The translations under genes were made by a program, and so were the position numbers. From an uncultured bacterium (GTDB taxonomy: Bacteria; Cyanobacteriota; Vampirovibrionia; Gastranaerophilales; Gastranaerophilaceae), in contig CABUAQ010000077.1 of NCBI GenBank assembly GCA_902489575.1, positions 1 to 9,616 of the forward strand: DNA of 9,616 nt. The letters are read 5' to 3'. Numbering within the stretch: the first letter of the stretch is position 1; each line of letters begins with the position of its first letter. Shown here piece after piece: positions 4,437 through 9,616 of this stretch. Below the pieces are notes generated by a model. The model saw only the letters and a list, made by a program, of their open reading frames with translations, was not told where the DNA came from and did no database searches.

Positions 4437-5788
4437 TCGCTGCGGCAAAGTCTTCTGATGTTTATAAGGTATCCTGTTGAGACTATCACAGAAGCTGTTA
4501 CCCAGGCAATCGGTCCTGCATAAAATACTCCGAAATATCCGTATTGTACCGCAAGATACACTGCTGCATATGATCTGACCATAAGTTCTGCAAAAGATGA
4601 TGTAAGCGGTACAAGCGGTCTCCCCATTCCCTGAAGTGTGTTTCTGAAAATAAATATTTGACCAAGGAAAAAGTAAAATAATGCACTTATCCAAAGGTAA
4701 TCGTGAGCAATTTTTACAATTTCCGGATTTTCATTGCCAATAAATATACTGACTAATTCGCCGCCGTAGTGTCTCATTATATATGCCATAATAAAGCTTA
4801 AACATATATTAATTACAGAACCGCGTTTTACTCCTTGTCTTATTCTGGTGAGATTTTTTGCCCCAAAATTTTGTGCGGTGAATGTGGCAAGAGCTATTCC
4901 AAATGAAATCATAGGCATTGTCGCAAGCTGTTCTATCCTTAATGCTGCTGTAAATGCAGCAATAACGTTTGCTCCAAAAGAATTGCACACACTTTGTATT
5001 ATCAAAATTCCTATTCCTAATACTGAAAACTGAACAGCACCCGGAATTCCTACATCAAGGTGTGCTTTGGCGAACATTTTATCTTCTTTGCTATTTATAA
5101 AATCAAATAACCATTCTTCTTTTTTTGTATGAAGTATGGGGAATTTCTTTTTTATGTAGTAAATGCACATTAATGCTGAAACTCCCTGGGATAAAACTAC
5201 TGCAACTGCTGAGCCTGGGACTCCCCAATGAAATTTCTGAATAAAAAGTAATGCAAGAAATATATTCAAAATTGATGCGAAAATTAGAAAATATAATGGA
5301 GTTTTGCTATCTCCAAGTGCTCTTATTATGCTTGCAAGAAGATTATATATGTTAACTGTCATCAATCCGATTATGCAAATTTGAATATACCAATACGCGT
5401 CATGCATAATTTCAGGCGGAACATTCATCATAAATAAAATAGGTTTCATAAGAAATGCACACACGATTGTGCAAATCATGGTTATTACAGTACTGAGAAT
5501 TGTAGAAACTGTAACTGAGCGTCTCACCCCCGGATAATCTCCTGCTCCGAATTTTTGTCCTGTTATAATTGCAAATCCGTTGTTAAGACCGACAACGGCA
5601 AACATTATTAGAAAAAATAAAGGTGCAACAGCTCCAACTGCAGCTAAAGCATCCACTCCAAGAACTCTGCCTACAATAACTATGTCTGCAATGTTATAGA
5701 GCTGTTGGAAAATATTACCGATTAACAAGGGTATGGAAAAAAGTATGATAAGCTTTAGGGGTTCACCTTTAGTTAAATCTTTAATCAT
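4406..5788 (-). CDS. MATE family efflux transporter
   Basis: This 460-aa protein has the length and about 12 membrane segments of the multidrug and toxic compound extrusion family. It opens with MIKDLTKGEPLKLIILFSIP and LLIGNIFQQLYNIADIVIVG, a very typical MATE N-terminus. The two-fold repeat is visible, with a second half starting around VGIPGAVQFSVLGIGILIIQ and a paired IAAFTAALRIEQLATMPMIS. Members export cationic drugs, dyes or metabolites using H+ or Na+ gradients; the substrate here cannot be read. TATAAT on the minus strand (5795-5800) ends six bases before the ATG with no Shine-Dalgarno, so the transcript is probably leaderless. The 3' end overlaps the convergent orphan gene by 31 bp. 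It appears to be monocistronic. Confidence 0.93.
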   Translation of the reverse strand: MIKDLTKGEPLKLIILFSIPLLIGNIFQQLYNIADIVIVGRVLGVDALAAVGAVAPLFFLIMFAVVGLNNGFAIITGQKFGAGDYPGVRRSVTVSTILSTVITMICTIVCAFLMKPILFMMNVPPEIMHDAYWYIQICIIGLMTVNIYNLLASIIRALGDSKTPLYFLIFASILNIFLALLFIQKFHWGVPGSAVAVVLSQGVSALMCIYYIKKKFPILHTKKEEWLFDFINSKEDKMFAKAHLDVGIPGAVQFSVLGIGILIIQSVCNSFGANVIAAFTAALRIEQLATMPMISFGIALATFTAQNFGAKNLTRIRQGVKRGSVINICLSFIMAYIMRHYGGELVSIFIGNENPEIVKIAHDYLWISALFYFFLGQIFIFRNTLQGMGRPLVPLTSSFAELMVRSYAAVYLAVQYGYFGVFYAGPIAWVTASVIVSTGYLINIRRLCRSDYSKSSSHLK

Positions 5789-5794
5789 ATTTGT

Positions 5795-5825
5795 ATTATA
5801 TACAAAAAATGTACAAAAATGTTAA
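5795..5825 (-). promoter_or_regulatory. Promoter of the MATE gene, predicted leaderless transcript
   Basis: The minus strand has TTAACA (5820-5825) and TATATAAT (5795-5802). Spacing is 17 bp to TATATA or 19 bp to TATAAT. The -10 is six bases from the ATG at 5788, so transcription would start at about the start codon. No ribosome binding site exists in the available space. Confidence 0.5.
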
Positions 5826-5884
5826 TGTAATAAATTTGTGAAATAACATATTGCCTGCTTAATATAACTTCATATTCAAAAAGC

Positions 5885-5905
5885 TTTTTAGCAAATTTTA
5901 TTTTT
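5885..5905 (+). repeat. 21-bp repeat, copy 1
   Basis: A 21-bp T-rich sequence containing TTAGCAAATTTTATTT occurs here, 43 bp before the ATG at 5949, and again identically at 7578-7598, 15 bp before the ATG at 7614. Both copies are on the plus strand upstream of plus-strand genes. Low complexity makes chance possible. Confidence 0.45.
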
Positions 5906-5948
5906 TATGTGCGTTGAGTCGGTGTGTAGTCTAAAAGAGGTATATAAC

Positions 5949-6383
5949 ATGAATTTAGGTTTAAATCCGGTAGGACAAAATACAAGAGCAGCTGTGAATT
6001 TTGGTATGGCGATTAAAATTGGTTCTGATGCTCATGCTATTATAAAACGTCAAGCCATGGCGCTTACAGATAAGGCTTATGATAGTTTTTGTGATGCATT
6101 TGATGCTGCTGTGAAAAGGCAAGAAAATAATCCGGTGAATATTATAATCAGAAAATGTAATAACAGGCAGGCTCTTGCAGCAGAAATTGTAGACAACAGC
6201 GAAAATGCAATTGACAATATCGTAATTTCCCAAGGATTAATTCATCCAAAAGGGCTTAAATTTTTAGACAAAGCAGAAGCTAAAGCAAACAAAATTAATA
6301 ACTTAAATCAACGATTAACAAATTATGAAGCTGCAAAAGCTGTTGATTATGGGTCTAAAATTAAAATTAATATAGAAGGATAA
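5949..6383 (+). CDS. Small protein of unknown function with N-terminal NFGMAIKI motif
   Basis: The preferred start is ATG 5949, preceded by AAGAGG with a 9-base gap. An in-frame ATG at 5907 has no ribosome site and would add 14 atypical residues. The 144-aa product has no signal peptide or membrane helix. Residues 1-25 are flexible and contain NFGMAIKI (17-24). I recall a short FGM(A)xK motif at the N-termini of many otherwise unrelated orphans in Melainabacteria-like genomes (memory, not checked). The rest is alpha-rich (AHAIIKRQAMALTDKAYDSF, then CDAFDAAVKR; late helix FLDKAEAKANKINNLNQRL) around a short strand (PVNIIIRK). Function is unknown. It diverges from the MATE gene and is followed by the tRNA. 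Confidence 0.7.
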   Translation: MNLGLNPVGQNTRAAVNFGMAIKIGSDAHAIIKRQAMALTDKAYDSFCDAFDAAVKRQENNPVNIIIRKCNNRQALAAEIVDNSENAIDNIVISQGLIHPKGLKFLDKAEAKANKINNLNQRLTNYEAAKAVDYGSKIKINIEG

Positions 6384-6431
6384 GTGAATATATAGTTTTA
6401 AATACTATTTATAATTATCCGGTAAAAATAC

Positions 6432-6460
6432 TTGAAAAATTTTTTTATTTATGCAAGAAT
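6432..6460 (+). promoter_or_regulatory. Candidate promoter for the tRNA
   Basis: TTGAAA (6432-6437), 17 bp, then AAGAAT (6455-6460) preceded by TGC, an extended -10. It lies 47 bp upstream of the tRNA. The -10 hexamer is weak, so this is tentative. Confidence 0.3.
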
Positions 6461-6507
6461 TGTTTTGCGCGATGCGAGTTGTTTGCAGAATTAACAAAAA
6501 GGCATAT

Positions 6508-6581
6508 GGCAAGGTAGCTCAGCTGGCTAGAGCGTTCGGCTCATACCCGAGAGGTCGAGAGTTCGAGTCTCTCCCTTGCTA
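6508..6581 (+). tRNA. tRNA-Met (CAT anticodon), elongator type
   Basis: A 74-nt cloverleaf can be drawn by eye. The acceptor is GGCAAGG/CCTTGCT with a G1-U72 wobble and discriminator A (6581). The D-stem is GCTC/GAGC, the anticodon stem TTCGG/CCGAG with loop CTCATAC and CAT at 6542-6544, the variable loop AGGTC, and the T-stem GAGAG/CTCTC with loop TTCGAGT. CCA is not encoded. The anticodon stem lacks the three consecutive G-C pairs of initiator tRNA, and position 1-72 can pair, so this is elongator Met. A lysidine-modified Ile(CAT) tRNA is a weaker alternative. The G1-U72 end is also found in elongator Met tRNAs of Bacillus. Confidence 0.95.
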
Positions 6582-6583
6582 AT

Positions 6584-6628
6584 AAAAAGGAGATATGGTT
6601 TACCTTATCTCTTTTTTATTTTTGTTTT
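6584..6628 (+). terminator. Intrinsic terminator of the tRNA
   Basis: AAAAAGGAGATA-T-GGT (6584-6599) folds onto ACC-T-TATCTCTTTTTT (6602-6617) with one T-T mismatch and one G-U pair. ATTTTTGTTTTTA follows. It starts two bases after the tRNA. The ATG at 6595 lies inside the stem, which argues against using it as a gene start. Confidence 0.75.
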
Positions 6629-6666
6629 TACAGCAAAATTTAAGTTTTACGGATTTTACAAGTTAT

Positions 6667-7575
6667 ATGGATATAATAATTACCCCAGATAAAAACTGTT
6701 ATAAATATTCTCCATCTTTTCAATCATATTACAAAAGTTCTTTTAGTAAGCAGTTTGAAAAAATGATTAATACAGGTTGTAATAAAGATGAAATTATAAA
6801 TAATTTTCCGGGAATCTTAAAGTCAAGGAAAAATATAAAATGCAAAATGGGTGATGGTAGTAATGGCGAAGTCTTCAGGATTGACGATTATTTTGTTTTT
6901 AAGACGTATTATATTCATAAACCGGAAGTGGGTGAGATGAAATTTTATCCTGATAATAGGTTTAAAGATTTGAAAGTGTGGTGGGGTAAAGTTATTGCAA
7001 AAATCGGCAATATTGAAATTATCAGAAATGCTGCCAAAAACAGAAAGGATTTTTTGGAAATGGCGAATCCTATTGATGACGGTCTAAGCAAATATAATTA
7101 TGCTTTAAAAGAATTTGCATCACTTCCTCAAAGAGCATATGATAGGTTGGCAGGTGATTTTAGTATTTTAAATAGCATTCAGGATGCAAGTTTGTATTAT
7201 AAATTTGACACAAATAACCCTAATAATTTTGTTAAAGTCGGGAAATCTATAAGAATTGTTGATGATATTGATTGGGTTCCAAGTAAAAATTCCAATGATA
7301 TGTTTAATTTAATGCGGATATTTATAAAAAAAGATGGTGATGTTACCTTGAAAAAAGAAATTTTTAAAAAGTGTGTACTGGCATGTGAAAAACATCAACT
7401 CCCGATGGATGCGGTATTTGCGTACTTACATGGTTTTATGGATGAAATATTTAAAAATGCGGGAATACGTAGTAATTTTGAAGCTTATTACGATTTAATG
7501 TTAGATTTACGTCAAAATTGTAAGAATGATAAAATAAGAATGCAAAAAGTTCGCGAATATGTTGAAACGTTGTAA
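6667..7575 (+). CDS. Orphan protein with a divergent protein-kinase-like fold (predicted)
   Basis: The frame is open from ATG 6595, but that codon sits in the tRNA terminator stem and the first residues are just the T-run translated. ATG 6667 (302 aa) is preferred, though it lacks a Shine-Dalgarno. Numbered from 6667, a glycine-rich loop GDGSNGEV spans 62-69. It is followed by FVFK with K79, which would be the ATP-binding lysine. FDTNNPN carries D181 and N186, and IRIVDDID carries D199. D-x4-N-x12-D is exactly the spacing of the catalytic Asp, Asn and DFG Asp in protein kinases (166, 171, 184 in PKA). The HRD and DFG motifs themselves are replaced by KFD and DDI, as in atypical kinases or small-molecule phosphotransferases. 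The remainder is helical. The substrate is unknown; kinase fold is inference from these residues only. Confidence 0.72.
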   Translation: MDIIITPDKNCYKYSPSFQSYYKSSFSKQFEKMINTGCNKDEIINNFPGILKSRKNIKCKMGDGSNGEVFRIDDYFVFKTYYIHKPEVGEMKFYPDNRFKDLKVWWGKVIAKIGNIEIIRNAAKNRKDFLEMANPIDDGLSKYNYALKEFASLPQRAYDRLAGDFSILNSIQDASLYYKFDTNNPNNFVKVGKSIRIVDDIDWVPSKNSNDMFNLMRIFIKKDGDVTLKKEIFKKCVLACEKHQLPMDAVFAYLHGFMDEIFKNAGIRSNFEAYYDLMLDLRQNCKNDKIRMQKVREYVETL

Positions 7576-7577
7576 TA

Positions 7578-7598
7578 TTTTTAGCAAATTTTATTTTT
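7578..7598 (+). repeat. 21-bp repeat, copy 2
   Basis: This is identical to the copy at 5885-5905. It fills most of the 38-bp spacer between the kinase-like gene and the gene at 7614, and so may be a promoter-like or mRNA-processing element shared by the two plus-strand genes. Confidence 0.45.
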
Positions 7599-7613
7599 AT
7601 AGGTTTTATATGA

Positions 7614-8195
7614 ATGGAATTAAGTGAGGATATTATTGTGCAGGTTAGTTTTAACGGGAAATATGTTACCAGAGCAACGATACAAAAAAGAGATATTAAT
7701 GGGAAATATAAAGATCATAATGTTTCTTTAATAAGAATTGATTTATCAAATAAAGAAGATATTTTTGCTCTTAAAAAAATTAACGATACATGGAAAGATG
7801 CAATATTTACTTCTGATGTTTATGACGATGCAAAATATTTACATGATAATGATATTTTTAATAGCGGACGAAAATTTTATATATTAACGACACAAAAAAA
7901 AAGGTTTAACAGGTTACATCCTGATAGTATTTTGGCAGCAACCGGGGTATCTGTCAAAGAGTTTCTGCCATATGTGAGCATTGAACATTTCGAAACAAAA
8001 CCTGAATTTCAATTTTCTGAACATAACAGATTGTATAAAAAAGTTGGAACCGGTTTGCTTAATGCTTTAAAAAAAGCTTTTGAGGATAAGGATATTACGC
8101 TTCATTCAGTTTCTTCATCACTTGATTTTTACAAATATAACGGATTTAAACAATTAAGCTATGATTCAATGAATTTACGGTTCTTCAGAGGTTAA
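7614..8195 (+). CDS. GNAT-like acetyltransferase family protein, divergent
   Basis: The C-terminal half of this 193-aa protein follows the GNAT fold. A strand YVSIEHFETKP (120-130) is followed by a helix RLYKKVGTGLLNALKKAFED (139-158), whose KKVGTG takes the place of the R/Q-x-x-G-x-G/A acetyl-CoA pyrophosphate loop. It ends in LHSVSSSLDFYKYNGFKQL (163-181), the familiar xFYxxxGF motif B. The N-terminal half is unlike ordinary GNATs (YVTRATIQKRDINGKYKDHN), so the acceptor cannot be guessed. The ATG at 7614 has only a weak upstream AGG. A GTG at 7638 preceded by GAGG is an alternative start. It follows the kinase-like gene by 38 bp and is probably co-transcribed with it. It converges on another GNAT gene. 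Confidence 0.7.
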   Translation: MELSEDIIVQVSFNGKYVTRATIQKRDINGKYKDHNVSLIRIDLSNKEDIFALKKINDTWKDAIFTSDVYDDAKYLHDNDIFNSGRKFYILTTQKKRFNRLHPDSILAATGVSVKEFLPYVSIEHFETKPEFQFSEHNRLYKKVGTGLLNALKKAFEDKDITLHSVSSSLDFYKYNGFKQLSYDSMNLRFFRG

Positions 8196-8227
8196 TAATA
8201 TATTTGCCAAAATTTCAGATATATTAT
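8195..8227. terminator. AT-rich hairpin between convergent GNAT genes
   Basis: ATAATATATTTG (8195-8206) pairs with CAGATATATTAT (8216-8227) with one G-U, leaving a 9-nt loop. It spans both stop codons and could act as a weak bidirectional terminator. There are no long T runs, so confidence is modest. Confidence 0.4.
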
Positions 8228-8805
8228 AAACTCATGTTGATTTGAATTTTAGTAAATATTTTTTCTCTGTCATCAATATCAAAATGAAGTTTATCAAAAG
8301 AAAGTTTTATATTATTGAAGATATCTTCCTTTTTGGGGAAATAGTTTTCATCAAAGGGCATGAAATATAAATCCATTGGGAGATGTCCTTGGTGATTTGG
8401 ATAAATATAGTTCATATTGAGAAGTTGGGCTCCTTGTTTTTGATAAAAACGTATTCTTCTTGTGGTATTTATATCGTCAGGATTTTCTTTTTCAACTTCC
8501 AAATAGCAGCCCAGGTAGTTCATCTGTTCTTTGATATAATCAAATGTTTTTGAGCCTCCTCCCTTGCCGCGGAAATTTTTATATATGGCAATATAATCTA
8601 TTAAAATTGTTCTATCTGGAAATTCCAGAAATGTAAAATACCCGCAGGCAGTACCATTATTAACAATATGAAAGACTTTGTATTCAGGAATTGTTAAAAT
8701 TTTTTCAAACACATTTTTATCTTTTAGCTCTGTTTTTGGAAAATGTTGTTCCAAATCAGAATAAATAAGATTAATATCAGGTTTTTTTTCTTCAATAAGT
8801 TTCAT
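8224..8805 (-). CDS. GNAT family N-acetyltransferase
   Basis: This 193-aa protein has a clear GNAT core. Strand beta-4 is TILIDYIAIYKNF (66-78), followed directly by RGKGGGSKTFDYI (79-91), which is the R/Q-x-x-G-x-G acetyl-CoA loop. Motif B is RIRFYQKQGAQLL (117-129), the usual FYxxxGF region with A for F. Upstream, VFHIVNNGTACGYFTFLEFP is the beta2-beta3 hairpin. Members move an acetyl group from acetyl-CoA to an amine of a small molecule or protein; the acceptor here is not evident. About 60 extra C-terminal residues (PMDLYFMPFDENYFPKKEDI and on) are specific. It starts 8 bp after the membrane-protein gene's stop, without its own Shine-Dalgarno, so it is likely translationally coupled in one operon. 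Confidence 0.87.
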   Translation of the reverse strand: MKLIEEKKPDINLIYSDLEQHFPKTELKDKNVFEKILTIPEYKVFHIVNNGTACGYFTFLEFPDRTILIDYIAIYKNFRGKGGGSKTFDYIKEQMNYLGCYLEVEKENPDDINTTRRIRFYQKQGAQLLNMNYIYPNHQGHLPMDLYFMPFDENYFPKKEDIFNNIKLSFDKLHFDIDDREKIFTKIQINMSL

Positions 8806-8813
8806 TTCTATAC

Positions 8814-9242
8814 TTAAGCTTGCTCTGTTTTTTCATCTTGGGTTTGATTGGTTTCTCTACCCGGAATGAGTGCTACAATCGCAGGTTGAATAAATAAAAT
8901 AAAGATGCCAAATATAATAAACAAAATTGTTGATGTTTGTATATCTTTAATCATTTTACATGCAACAAGGCATTCGGTATCAAATGTCAGTATAAAACCT
9001 AAAAATATTGATAGTGGTAAATTTTGTGTAATATCTTTAATTCTTTTCTTATAATTAAACGCAATAAGAATTTTTATTATAAGAAGAGGCCACATAAAAT
9101 ATAGAGAATTTAAATTATTTTTAAAAATAATGATAATTAAGAGTAAACCTCCAAAAATATAAATTGCTGTTAATATAAGATAATAAATAATAAAGAATGT
9201 TTGATCAATTGTACCTTTTGGACTTAGAATATTTTTGCTCAT
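8814..9242 (-). CDS. Small integral membrane protein, four predicted helices, unknown function
   Basis: This 142-aa protein has four hydrophobic stretches: about 16-42 (FFIIYYLILTAIYIFGGLLL), 48-64 (YFMWPLLIIKILIAF), 76-95 (PLSIFLGFILTFDTECLV) and 105-127 (STILFIIFGIFILFIQPAIV). The tail is polar and acidic (GRETNQTQDEKTEQA). The opening SPKGTIDQTFFIIYY faintly recalls the GRxxRxxF start of DUF805 proteins, but I would not assign it. AAGGGGA lies seven bases before the ATG, and an extended -10 promoter precedes that, so the start is secure. It is the first gene of a two-gene operon with the GNAT at 8224. Confidence 0.75.
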   Translation of the reverse strand: MSKNILSPKGTIDQTFFIIYYLILTAIYIFGGLLLIIIIFKNNLNSLYFMWPLLIIKILIAFNYKKRIKDITQNLPLSIFLGFILTFDTECLVACKMIKDIQTSTILFIIFGIFILFIQPAIVALIPGRETNQTQDEKTEQA

Positions 9243-9267
9243 TGTAATTCCCCTTAATTTTAGGAAT

Positions 9268-9276
9268 ATTATACCA
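9268..9276 (-). promoter_or_regulatory. Extended -10 promoter of the 9242-8224 operon
   Basis: The minus strand reads TGG-TATAAT, a TGn extended -10 with a consensus hexamer, 25 bp before the ATG at 9242. The -35 region is weak, as is usual for extended -10 promoters. The predicted leader of about 18 nt carries the AAGGGGA ribosome binding site. Confidence 0.65.
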
Positions 9277-9316
9277 TTTATTCAGGAAAATAGAATAAAT
9301 ATGACAAAATTGTAAA

Positions 9317-9350
9317 ATAATGGCGGATTTTTATAAAAATCCGCCATTAT
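9317..9350 (-). terminator. Intrinsic terminator, perfect 34-bp palindrome
   Basis: ATAATGGCGGATTTTT and AAAAATCCGCCATTAT are perfect 16-bp arms separated by AT. On the minus strand it follows the DUF2582-type gene by 25 bp and runs into ATTATTTTACAATTTTG. The GC core GGCGGAT gives stability. It insulates the downstream operon promoter at 9268-9276. Confidence 0.85.
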
Positions 9351-9375
9351 AAATCATTGTTCAAGCCAGATATAA

Positions 9376-9606
9376 TTAGCTTAATCTAACAGTTACAGAT
9401 TTTGGTTTTTGAGTATAGAAGATTTTATCTTCTCTTGATAACCATCCAAGACCCATATAAGTAAAGTTATCATCAAGATCCATATCTTTTCTTAGTTTGT
9501 TGATAGTAACTTCACCTTTGTCAGATAGGTAATTGTAGATTTTACCTGCTGATTCAATAATCTGAGCTTGCATTTCTTTTTGTTCTTTCTTAGTTGATGT
9601 AAACAT
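9376..9606 (-). CDS. Winged helix-turn-helix domain protein (DUF2582-type)
   Basis: This small protein (76 aa from ATG 9606) has the layout of the DUF2582 winged-helix family. Helix 1 is IIESAGKIYNYLSDKG, helix 2 EVTINKLRKDM, helix 3 DNFTYMGLGWLSRED, and the wing KIFYTQKPKSVTVRLS. The conserved xALGWLxREDKI signature appears as MGLGWLSREDKIFY. Members are probably DNA-binding proteins, though no target is established. The start is uncertain. ATG 9606 is near the window edge with no visible stop upstream, so the frame may extend further; ATG 9573 (MQAQIIES) fits the usual family length better. A perfect terminator follows it. Confidence 0.85.
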   Translation of the reverse strand: MFTSTKKEQKEMQAQIIESAGKIYNYLSDKGEVTINKLRKDMDLDDNFTYMGLGWLSREDKIFYTQKPKSVTVRLS

Positions 9607-9616
9607 GTTCGTAACC

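Noticed and set aside
4332..5033. Several alternative frames within the MATE gene on both strands
   Set aside because: They are shadows of a conserved transporter, rich in Cys, Ser and Leu runs, with no start signals.
5961..6233. Minus-strand frame opposite the NFGM gene
   Set aside because: The plus-strand gene has a ribosome site and better amino acid usage; this frame is Cys- and Ile-rich shadow.
6384..6431. ATAGT-N7-ACTAT hairpin as terminator of the NFGM gene
   Set aside because: The stem is short, AT-only and interrupted, with no adjacent T run.
6508..6581. tRNA as an integration site for a mobile element
   Set aside because: No duplicated tRNA 3' end or integrase is found within the window.

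Overview
The window is strongly AT-rich bacterial DNA with small, mostly singly arranged genes and short spacers. Several details point, by inference only, to a gut Cyanobacteria-like lineage (Candidatus Melainabacteria / Gastranaerophilales). These are a pilin-like secreted protein with an MTIP motif after the hydrophobic helix and a D-x-NGD-xxPN-xxG-x-D loop, a short protein with an N-terminal NFGMAIKI stretch, a DUF2582-type winged-helix protein and many small lineage-specific orphans. No rRNA, CRISPR array, insertion sequence or integrase is visible, and no stretch above 300 bases lacks a gene.

Layout. Positions 1-684 (+) hold the 3' part of a prepilin-like gene. Positions 685-916 hold no intact gene but possible coding debris. 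Positions 917-1738 (-) encode a PlsC-type acyltransferase. Positions 1911-2983 (+) carry a secreted orphan protein and a small exported parvulin prolyl isomerase, closed by a 12-bp-stem terminator at 3001-3040. Positions 3038-3880 (-) hold three consecutive short helix-turn-helix regulators with inverted-repeat operators. The first of them (3038-3295) appears frameshifted near its 3' end. The orphan gene 3957-4436 (+) diverges from these regulators and overlaps, tail to tail, a MATE efflux transporter (4406-5788, -).

The right half contains a small NFGM protein (5949-6383, +), an elongator tRNA-Met (6508-6581, +) with its terminator, and an orphan protein (to 7575, +). The orphan shows a glycine-rich loop plus the D-x4-N-x12-D spacing of protein kinases. 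It is followed by two GNAT-type acetyltransferase-like genes facing each other (7614-8195 + and 8224-8805 -). The second GNAT lies behind a small four-helix membrane protein (8814-9242, -) in an operon with a clear extended -10 promoter. The window ends with a perfect 34-bp terminator palindrome and a DUF2582-type winged-helix protein (9376-9606, -).

The most distinctive region is 3038-3956. It has a regulator trio, a near-consensus plus-strand promoter (TTGACA, 17 bp, TATTAT at 3542-3570) whose -10 is overlapped by a 10-bp inverted repeat, and a ribosome binding site plus mini-ORF antisense to one regulator. It looks like a small autoregulatory switch or the relic of one. I found no complete novel defence or mobile system. 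The best candidates for new biology are the kinase-like orphan, the possible -1 frameshift site in the XRE gene and this antisense-promoter arrangement.
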